Assembly (NCBI GenBank): GCA_963840545.1
Contig: CAWIZE010000006.1
Coordinates: 124,001-188,000, forward strand
Direction of reading: 5' to 3'
Source: JAKAWQ01 sp963840545
GTDB taxonomy: Bacteria > Pseudomonadota > Alphaproteobacteria > Acetobacterales > Acetobacteraceae
Length of the DNA: 64,000 bases
Below are positions 58,129 to 64,000 of this stretch, in pieces. Made by a program: the position numbers and the translations under genes. The notes below the pieces were generated by a model that made no database searches, was not told where the DNA came from, and saw only the letters and a program-made list of their open reading frames with translations. Position 1 is the first letter of the stretch. The number at the start of each line of letters is the position of its first letter.

Positions 58129-59205
58129 CTATCGGATCCGGTTGATCTGGTTCTCGCTCAAGGCGCGGATGAAGTCGGGCAGCGGGATGAAGTGCACTTG
58201 GTCGAGGAATCGCGGCGCGTTGCCGCCCTCGGGCGAGATCGACCAGAGGAGGAAGTCGCGGATGGCCGCGGCGGTCGCCGGATCGGGCTGCCGCGTCGAG
58301 ACCACGGCGTATTCGTAATTGATGAGCGGATAGGAATTCTTGCCCGGCGCGAAGGCGAGGCTCAGCCGCTCGTCGGCGGGCGTGCGCGGATCGAGCTCCG
58401 AGGCCGCGGCGCTCACGGTCTCCGCGCTCGGCAGCAGGAACTGCCCGGCCTGGCTGCGGAGCATCGCGGTGCCGAGCCCGGCCTTCTCGAGATCGGCCTG
58501 GAAGCTGATGCCGACATAGCCGACCGAATAGGGCGTGGCGGCGAGGGCTTTCACCATGCCGTCATTGCCGCTCGCCGAGCGTTCGCCGGGCACGGTCGGC
58601 CAGCCGACCGTCGTGCCGTAGCCGACCCCTTCGTCCCACGACGGCGTCGAGAAATCGAGGAGCTGGGTGAAGATGAAGGTGTCGCCGGAAGCGTCGGCGC
58701 GGCGGACCGGGATGATCGCCTGGTGGGGCAGGTGCACGCCCGGATTGAGCGCGGCGATCTCTGGCGCGTCCCAGGCGCGGATGGTGCCGGAATAGATCCC
58801 GGCGAGCGTCGGCCCGTCCAGCTTCAGGGCCGTGCCGCCCGGGCCGGGCAGGTTGTAGTTCACCGTCTGCGCCGAAATCGCGAGCGGGATATTGAGGATC
58901 CGCCGATTGCGCTCGGCCTGCTCGTCCGACATGTAGGCGTCCGAGGCGCCGATCTGCACGTGCCCCGCGATCGCCTCGGCGATTCCCGCGCCCGAGCCGG
59001 TGGCGCCGGTGGTGATGGTTGCGCCGGGGGTCGTGCCGGGGCTGGCGGTCGCGTAGGCCGGGCTCCAGAGCTGGAAGAGCGGGTAGAGCAGGGTCGAGCC
59101 GGTCTCGTGCAGCGTCACGTCGGCCGCGCCGGCGGGGAGGGAGGCCGCGAGGGCGAGCGCGAGCACGCCCGCGCCGAGCGACCGGCGCATCGTCGCGCTG
59201 CTCAT
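58129..59205 (-). CDS. PstS-like periplasmic phosphate-binding protein
   Basis: The 358-residue protein has a signal peptide (MSSATMRRSLGAGVLALALAASLPAGAA) and the PstS-type opening LHETGSTLLYPLFQLWSPAY, GATGSGAGIAEAIAGHVQIGASDAYMSDEQ and later TYGTTVGWP-like YGTTVGWPTVPG. PstS usually feeds the PstCAB ABC transporter. Here no pst genes follow; the gene overlaps the end of an MFS permease by four bases. A phosphate or related anion is the likely ligand. Confidence 0.88.
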   Translation of the reverse strand: MSSATMRRSLGAGVLALALAASLPAGAADVTLHETGSTLLYPLFQLWSPAYATASPGTTPGATITTGATGSGAGIAEAIAGHVQIGASDAYMSDEQAERNRRILNIPLAISAQTVNYNLPGPGGTALKLDGPTLAGIYSGTIRAWDAPEIAALNPGVHLPHQAIIPVRRADASGDTFIFTQLLDFSTPSWDEGVGYGTTVGWPTVPGERSASGNDGMVKALAATPYSVGYVGISFQADLEKAGLGTAMLRSQAGQFLLPSAETVSAAASELDPRTPADERLSLAFAPGKNSYPLINYEYAVVSTRQPDPATAAAIRDFLLWSISPEGGNAPRFLDQVHFIPLPDFIRALSENQINRIR

Positions 59206-60689
59206 CGTCCCACCTCGTCGAGATTGAGGCCCGTGGTCTCGATCCGGTAGCGCCAGGTGACGATCGCGCCGATGATCGAGGCCACGACCAGGCCGTAGAG
59301 GAGCATGCGCGTGCCGATCGCCACGAGCAGGATCGGGAAGAGGAAAGCCGTCGCCACCGCGCCGATCTTGGCGAAGGAGGCTGCAAAGCCGGCCCCCATG
59401 CCGCGCACCTCGGTCGGGAAAACCTCGCCGGCGAGCAGGTAGGTCTGCGCGTTCGGCCCGAGATTGGTCATGAAGCTGAAGAGCATGAAGCCCACGAAAA
59501 TGGTCTCGATCTTCGCCGGGCCGCTGAAATCGATCGAGAAGGAGGCGACCAGCAGCCCGACCGCGCAGCCGATGAAGCCGCCGATCTGCAGCCGGATGCG
59601 GCCGAGGCGATCGGCGAGGACGACGGCGAAGAGGATGCCGACGATCAGCAGCACGTTGATCATCGCCGCCCCCTTGGCGGCGAGGATGCCGTCCGAGATG
59701 AGGTCGCTCAGGCTGCGCACGTGGTCCGCGCCACCGCCCAGCGCCGCCGCGAGGATCGTCGGCGTGAAGATGCCGATGCCGTAGGTGCCGAGGTCCTGGA
59801 GGAACCAGGGCACCGAGGCGAAGATCGTGGCGCGGCGGTTGCGGTCGTTGAAGAGCGCAGCGAAAGACGGCTTGGCGGGAGCATTCCCGCCGTCCCTGCC
59901 GCCTCGCTTGAGCTTGATCTCCGTCGGATATTGCGGCTGGCGGGCGAGCAGGCGGCTCACCTCCTTCTCGGCCTTGTCGTGGTCGCCGCGCACCGCGAGC
60001 CAGTTGGCGCTCTCGGTGACGTAGAACCGCCCGAGAGTGACGATGATGGCGGGGATGAGCGCGGTCGCGTACATCCAGCGCCAGGCGTCGAGCTCGGGCA
60101 GCAGCGCGAGGACGAGGCAGCCGACGCCGGTTCCCCCGAGCGCGCCGAGCGCCTGGAAACCGAAGGCGCCGAGCACGAGCTTGCCGCGATTGGCGCTCGG
60201 AATGTTCTCCGAGATGATCATGTGCGCGGTCGGGTAGTCGCAGCCGAGCGCCATGCCGAGGCCGAAGAGGCAGATGACGAGCGAGAGGAAATTGGTGCAG
60301 AGGATCAGCAGTGCCAGGAAGGCGCAGAAGATGATCATCTCGGCGATGAACATCCGCTTGCGGCCGAAATAATCCGAGAGCCCGCCGAGCAGCACCGCGC
60401 CGATCAGGATTCCGGCGAGGCTGGCGGCGCTGATGAAGCCCTTCTCGGCGGCGCCGATATGGAACTGGCGGGCGATCAGCGGCAGGGCGACGCCGGTCAT
60501 GAAGACGACGAAGCCCTCGAAGAACTTGCCGGCCGCGGCGAGCGACCAGATGCGCCACTGCATCCCGGTCATCGGCACCGACGTGAGGCGGGTGCCGTCC
60601 GGCCAGACCGGCCGTTCGTCGATATAGTCCTGGACCGATCGGTGCCCGGCCTGAGCCGGCGGCGCGTTCGCTGCGATCTCGTTCATCAA
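59202..60689 (-). CDS. MFS transporter, phosphate-symporter/sugar-porter-like
   Basis: The 495-residue protein has 12 helices. It has GGLSDYFGRKRMFIAEM (motif A), LGMALGCDYPTAHMIISENIPSANRGKLVLGAFGFQALGA and a matching late region NAQTYLLAGEVFPTEVRGMGAGFAASFAKIGAV. This resembles the PHS phosphate:H+ symporter and sugar-porter families. It overlaps the PstS-like gene by four bases and is divergent from the gamma-glutamyltransferase gene. Confidence 0.9.
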   Translation of the reverse strand: MMNEIAANAPPAQAGHRSVQDYIDERPVWPDGTRLTSVPMTGMQWRIWSLAAAGKFFEGFVVFMTGVALPLIARQFHIGAAEKGFISAASLAGILIGAVLLGGLSDYFGRKRMFIAEMIIFCAFLALLILCTNFLSLVICLFGLGMALGCDYPTAHMIISENIPSANRGKLVLGAFGFQALGALGGTGVGCLVLALLPELDAWRWMYATALIPAIIVTLGRFYVTESANWLAVRGDHDKAEKEVSRLLARQPQYPTEIKLKRGGRDGGNAPAKPSFAALFNDRNRRATIFASVPWFLQDLGTYGIGIFTPTILAAALGGGADHVRSLSDLISDGILAAKGAAMINVLLIVGILFAVVLADRLGRIRLQIGGFIGCAVGLLVASFSIDFSGPAKIETIFVGFMLFSFMTNLGPNAQTYLLAGEVFPTEVRGMGAGFAASFAKIGAVATAFLFPILLVAIGTRMLLYGLVVASIIGAIVTWRYRIETTGLNLDEVGR

Positions 60690-60868
60690 TGGGGTTTCCC
60701 GTGCGGCGCAAACAAGCGGCCGACGAGCGCCGGCGCATCCTTAGCGACTTGACCACGCCCGCAACGACCCGGCACGTGACGTTTTGGCGTCGCGGCCACT
60801 TCAGGAAGCCCCGTTGCCAGGCGCGCCGCTTCGGCCGAGCATCAGCCACGCCGAACGGGAGACGCCTC

Positions 60869-62446
60869 ATGGAATACACGCCGCCGCCGCACGTCACGCA
60901 GCATTGGCAGCTGACCAAGCCCGCCGCACGCGGCAGGCAGGGGATCGTCGCCGCCCAGGCGCGTGCCGCGGCCGAGGCGGGCATCGCCGTTCTCGAGGCC
61001 GGCGGCAACGCGGCCGACGCGGCCGTCGCGACCGCCTTTGCGCTGGCCGCCGTCGAGCCGTGGAATTCCGGGCTCGGCGGCATCGGCTTCGCGCTCGTCC
61101 ATCCCGCCGGTGCCCCGCGCGCCGAGGTGGTGGATTTCGGCCCGGTGGCGCCGCGCGCGCTCGATCCTTCCCGCTTCCGCCTCACCGGGCGGATGAAGCA
61201 GGACCTCTTCTCCTGGCCCGAGGTCGAGAACGACGCCAACATCCATGGTCCGCTCTCCTTCGTCGTTCCCTCTTCGGTCGCCGGCTACGCCGCGCTGCAC
61301 GAGCGCTGGGGCCGGCTGCCGCTCGCCGAGATCATCGCCCCCGCCATCGCGCTCGCCCGCCGCGGCCTGCCCGCCGACTGGCTCACCACCCTCAAGGTCG
61401 CGAACTCGGCCGCCGTGCTCAGGCTCTATCCCGAGAGCGCGCGCATCTACCTGCCCGGCGGACTGCCGCCCATCGCCCCCTACCAGGGCGCGCCCGGCTT
61501 CTTCCGCCTCGGCAATCTCGTGACCACGCTCGAGCGACTGCAGCGCGCGGGCCTCAGGGATTTCTACGAAGGCGAGGTGGCGGCTTCGATCGCCGCCGAT
61601 GTCGCGGCGATGGGCGGCCTGCTCGATGCCGAGGACCTCAGGACCTGCCGCGCGCGCCTGCGCCCGGCCGCGGAGACCGCCTGGGCCCCCGGCCGCACGC
61701 TCGCGCTCGCGGGCGGGCTCACCGCCGCGCCCACCTTCGCCCGCGTGCTCGAGCTCTGCCATCGCGCCGCGGCGCCGGGCACCCCGGATGCCGCCTGGTA
61801 CGTTTCCCTCGCCCGGGCGCTGAAGACCGCCTATGCCGAGCGCCTCGCCGGGATCGGCGATGCCGAGCCCAAGGCGGCCGAAAGCTGCACCACGCATCTT
61901 TCGGTCTGCGACGCGGAGGGCGGCATGGTGGCGATGACCACCACGCTCCTCTCCTCGATGGGCAGCCGCGTCGTGCTGCCCGAAAGCGGCGTGCTGATGA
62001 ACAACGGCGTGATGTGGTTCGATCCGCGCCCGGATCAGCCGAACTCGATCGCGCCCGGCAAGCGGCCGCTCTGCAACATGTGTCCGAGCCTCATCCGCCG
62101 GGGCGATCGCCCCTGGATTGTCGCCGGCGCCTCGGGCGGGCGGCGCATCCTCGCCTCGGTGGTCCAGATGCTCGCCTTCGTCGCGGATTTCGGGATGGAC
62201 CCCGAAGCCGCGGCGCACCATCCGCGCATCGATGTCTCGGGCCCGGACGAGATCACCGCCGATCGCCGGCTCGCCCCCGACATAATCGAAGCGCTCGGCC
62301 GCGAGGGGCCGCTCGAGATCGTCGAGCACGGCGTGCTGCCGGTCAATTTCGCCTGCCCGAACCTGATCGAAAGCCGCGCCGACGGCGCGCGCATCGGGAT
62401 CAGCGACGCGATGTCCCCCTGGTCGGCGGCACTTGCGGAACGCTAG
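60869..62446 (+). CDS. Gamma-glutamyltransferase-family protein
   Basis: The 525-residue protein has VLEAGGNAADAAVATAFALAAVEPWNSGLGGIGFALV and the catalytic-threonine region TTHLSVCDAEGGMVAMTTTLLSSMGS. Autoprocessing before the Thr would give two chains. The start ATG 60869 was chosen from the family-like HWQLTKPAARGRQGIVAAQ that follows. No signal peptide is visible. It may act on glutathione or another gamma-glutamyl/amide substrate. Confidence 0.92.
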   Translation: MEYTPPPHVTQHWQLTKPAARGRQGIVAAQARAAAEAGIAVLEAGGNAADAAVATAFALAAVEPWNSGLGGIGFALVHPAGAPRAEVVDFGPVAPRALDPSRFRLTGRMKQDLFSWPEVENDANIHGPLSFVVPSSVAGYAALHERWGRLPLAEIIAPAIALARRGLPADWLTTLKVANSAAVLRLYPESARIYLPGGLPPIAPYQGAPGFFRLGNLVTTLERLQRAGLRDFYEGEVAASIAADVAAMGGLLDAEDLRTCRARLRPAAETAWAPGRTLALAGGLTAAPTFARVLELCHRAAAPGTPDAAWYVSLARALKTAYAERLAGIGDAEPKAAESCTTHLSVCDAEGGMVAMTTTLLSSMGSRVVLPESGVLMNNGVMWFDPRPDQPNSIAPGKRPLCNMCPSLIRRGDRPWIVAGASGGRRILASVVQMLAFVADFGMDPEAAAHHPRIDVSGPDEITADRRLAPDIIEALGREGPLEIVEHGVLPVNFACPNLIESRADGARIGISDAMSPWSAALAER

Positions 62447-62472
62447 AGCATCATTCGATCGGATGATGCGCT
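62444..62472. repeat. Palindromic repeat at the gamma-glutamyltransferase stop codon
   Basis: TAG (62444-62446) leads into AGCATCATTCGATCGGATGATGCGCT: GCATCAT (62448-62454) pairs with ATGATGC (62463-62469) across a CGATCG centre. It is a diverged member of the CTAGAGC palindromes. Confidence 0.6.
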
Positions 62473-62772
62473 AACCGGCATTGACAGGGTGGATGAACCT
62501 GGGCTGCGCCCGAGCCCGAGCGTGGAGTTGACGATCACGCCGGCGAGATTGGTTGCCGGCCGTTGCATTCACAGAAGGTTCGCTTTCCCGCGGCTGCGGG
62601 ATTTACTATCCACGGAGTACTTTTCGCCGCCGGGGAGCGTTGCCCGCGCGGCACCTGCACCTTGTGCGCACTCGACCAATCTCCCGGCGCGCCTGCCATC
62701 AAGGTCTGGAACGGGCTTTTCGAAGAGCAGGGTCTGGAAGACAGAAACCGGCCAGCTTTGCAGGAGAGCATC
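62473..62772 (+). other. Gap before glycogen phosphorylase
   Basis: No gene is recognised in these 300 bases. Two TTGAC-type hexamers occur (62481 and 62528), and TACTAT at 62604-62609 could be a -10 box, but no pair with proper spacing was found. A CCCGC-ggct-GCGGG hairpin lies at 62587-62600. Confidence 0.4.
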
Positions 62773-64000
62773 ATGGACGAGCCCACCGAGGCCGGCACCT
62801 TGCCGGAACAGCGCGCACTCAGGGAATTCGGCGCCGTCGCAACCGCCGGCCGAGCCGATGCGCTGTTTGAGCGCCATCTGTGGTTCGATGCCGTGGTCGA
62901 TCCGGCCGCTGCCTACGAGCGGCAGCGCTTCGAGGCTCTGGCCCGCTCGGTACGCGACATCCTCTCGCAGCGCTGGATCAAGACCCTGCGCACCTACGAT
63001 GAACAAAATCCCAAGCGTGTCTACTACATGTCGATGGAATTCCTGATCGGCCGGTCGCTGACCAACAACGTCACCAACCTGCTGCTCCATCCGTTCATCG
63101 ACCGCGCCGCACGCGAGGGCAGCCTCGACTGGATGGGCCTCGTGGAGCAGGAACCCGATGCCGGGCTCGGCAACGGCGGCCTCGGACGGCTGGCAGCCTG
63201 CTTCCTCGATTCGATGGCGACCATGCAGCTCCCGGCGATGGGCTACGGCCTGCGCTACGAGTACGGGATGTTCCGCCAGTCAATCGAGAACGGCTGGCAG
63301 CGCGAGCAGCCGGACAACTGGCTGCGCCGAGCCGACCCGTGGGAAGTCTCGCGCCGCGGCGAGGCCGTCGAGGTGAGGCTGGGCTGCACCTTCGAGATGC
63401 ACCAGGGCACCCTGCGGATCGTCGCCAATCGCCCCTCGAGCCTGATCGGCATCCCGTACGACCGGCCGGTGGTCGGTTTTGGCGGCAACACCATCAACAG
63501 CCTGCGGCTGTGGAGCGCGGCGGCGCACGATTCCTTCGACTTCCAGGAGTTCAGCACGGGCGACTTCGTCGGCGCCCTGGTGGGCAGCATTGCCGCGCAC
63601 ACGCTGACCCGCGTTCTCTATCCCGATGACTCCACCGAAATGGGCCAGGAGCTGCGCTTTGCGCAGGAATACTTCCTGGTCGCCTGCTCGCTGGCCGACC
63701 TGGTGCGCCGCTTCTGCCGCGGCAACGCCGACTGGAGCCGGCTCCCCGGCAAGGTTGCGATCCAGCTCAACGACACCCACCCCACGCTCGCGGTGCCGGA
63801 GCTGATGCGCATCCTGCTCGACGAGGCGCGGCTCGGCTGGGACCAGGCGTGGGACCTGACGCAGCGGACCCTGGCCTACACAAACCACACGCTGCTGCCC
63901 GAGGCGCTGGAAAAATGGCCGCTGCACTACTTCCAACAGATCCTGCCGCGGCAACTTGAAATCATCTACGAGATCAACCGGCGCTTCCTCGACGACGTGC
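62773..64000 (+). CDS. glgP: Glycogen phosphorylase, N-terminal part (3' end outside window)
   Basis: About 409 residues are present, from MDEPTEAGTLPEQRALREFG. Conserved parts are KRVYYMSMEFLIGRSLTNN, EQEPDAGLGNGGLGRLAACFLDSMA, KVAIQLNDTHPTLAVPELMRIL and YTNHTLLPEALEKWPL, all in family order. The pyridoxal-phosphate lysine lies beyond the window. CAGGAGAG gives the ribosome-binding site. It releases glucose-1-phosphate from glycogen or maltodextrins. Confidence 0.95.
   Translation, partial: MDEPTEAGTLPEQRALREFGAVATAGRADALFERHLWFDAVVDPAAAYERQRFEALARSVRDILSQRWIKTLRTYDEQNPKRVYYMSMEFLIGRSLTNNVTNLLLHPFIDRAAREGSLDWMGLVEQEPDAGLGNGGLGRLAACFLDSMATMQLPAMGYGLRYEYGMFRQSIENGWQREQPDNWLRRADPWEVSRRGEAVEVRLGCTFEMHQGTLRIVANRPSSLIGIPYDRPVVGFGGNTINSLRLWSAAAHDSFDFQEFSTGDFVGALVGSIAAHTLTRVLYPDDSTEMGQELRFAQEYFLVACSLADLVRRFCRGNADWSRLPGKVAIQLNDTHPTLAVPELMRILLDEARLGWDQAWDLTQRTLAYTNHTLLPEALEKWPLHYFQQILPRQLEIIYEINRRFLDDV

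Noticed and set aside
58129..61242. Single 1037-codon minus-strand frame joining the PstS-like gene with upstream sequence
   Set aside because: Only the last 358 residues look like a protein with a signal peptide; the upstream part is the wrong frame of the MFS gene. It is not a fusion.

Overview
This is a very GC-rich stretch of bacterial chromosome. An alphaproteobacterium is the best fit, probably in the Rhodospirillales/Acetobacteraceae area. The reasons are a GcrA-type cell-cycle regulator, the RpoB and RpoC sequence style, an xseB-ispA-tlyA block, and a ctaC-ctaD-ctaB-small membrane protein order. The taxon is inferred from gene content, not from a database search.

Layout. (1) 1-9.2 kb is an accessory region. 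It holds the end of an MFS transporter, a YadGH-like ABC exporter, a VapC toxin with a weak antitoxin, and a luciferase-like monooxygenase. It also holds a divergent stress and envelope island of very small proteins: a DUF3309-like peptide, an entericidin, a lipoprotein, CsbD and a frameshifted GlsB. Two perfect FNR/FixK-type palindromes lie upstream of this island. A lipoprotein with two internal repeats follows, then an IS21-like terminus and a decayed second copy. (2) 9.2-36.8 kb is an almost unbroken block of translation and transcription genes: rplKAJL-rpoBC, rpsLG-tuf, and the S10, spc and alpha operons through rplQ, with secY and adk. Several usual members are absent: secE/nusG before rplK, fusA between rpsG and tuf, and infA between adk and rpsM. 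rpoC carries a single-base frameshift. (3) 36.8-47.6 kb carries an SDR oxidoreductase, rarA, an RluC-type pseudouridine synthase, a molybdenum hydroxylase operon of the form II CO-dehydrogenase type (S-L-M order), a DadA-like oxidase, an MFS transporter, gcrA (with a DnaA-box-like sequence upstream) and a cold-shock gene. (4) 47.8-57.7 kb carries a PmtA-like methyltransferase, the aa3 oxidase genes ctaC-ctaD-ctaB plus a 55-residue membrane protein, dinB overlapping a ROK kinase, a TusA-like protein, a histone-deacetylase-fold amidohydrolase, xseB, ispA and tlyA. (5) 57.7-64 kb carries a small ORF with a PhaR-like operator, an MFS transporter translationally coupled to a PstS-like binding protein, a gamma-glutamyltransferase, and the 5' part of glycogen phosphorylase, which runs off the end.

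Two dispersed repeat families are the least-explained structure. One is a 104-base element with two nested stems, found twice between convergent genes; the copies show a compensatory base-pair change. The other is a palindrome whose first bases are the TAG stop codon of three unrelated genes. No tRNA, rRNA or CRISPR array was seen. I saw no convincing wholly new multi-gene system. The most unusual candidates are the structured repeats, the FNR-linked island of tiny envelope proteins and the MFS-PstS pair.
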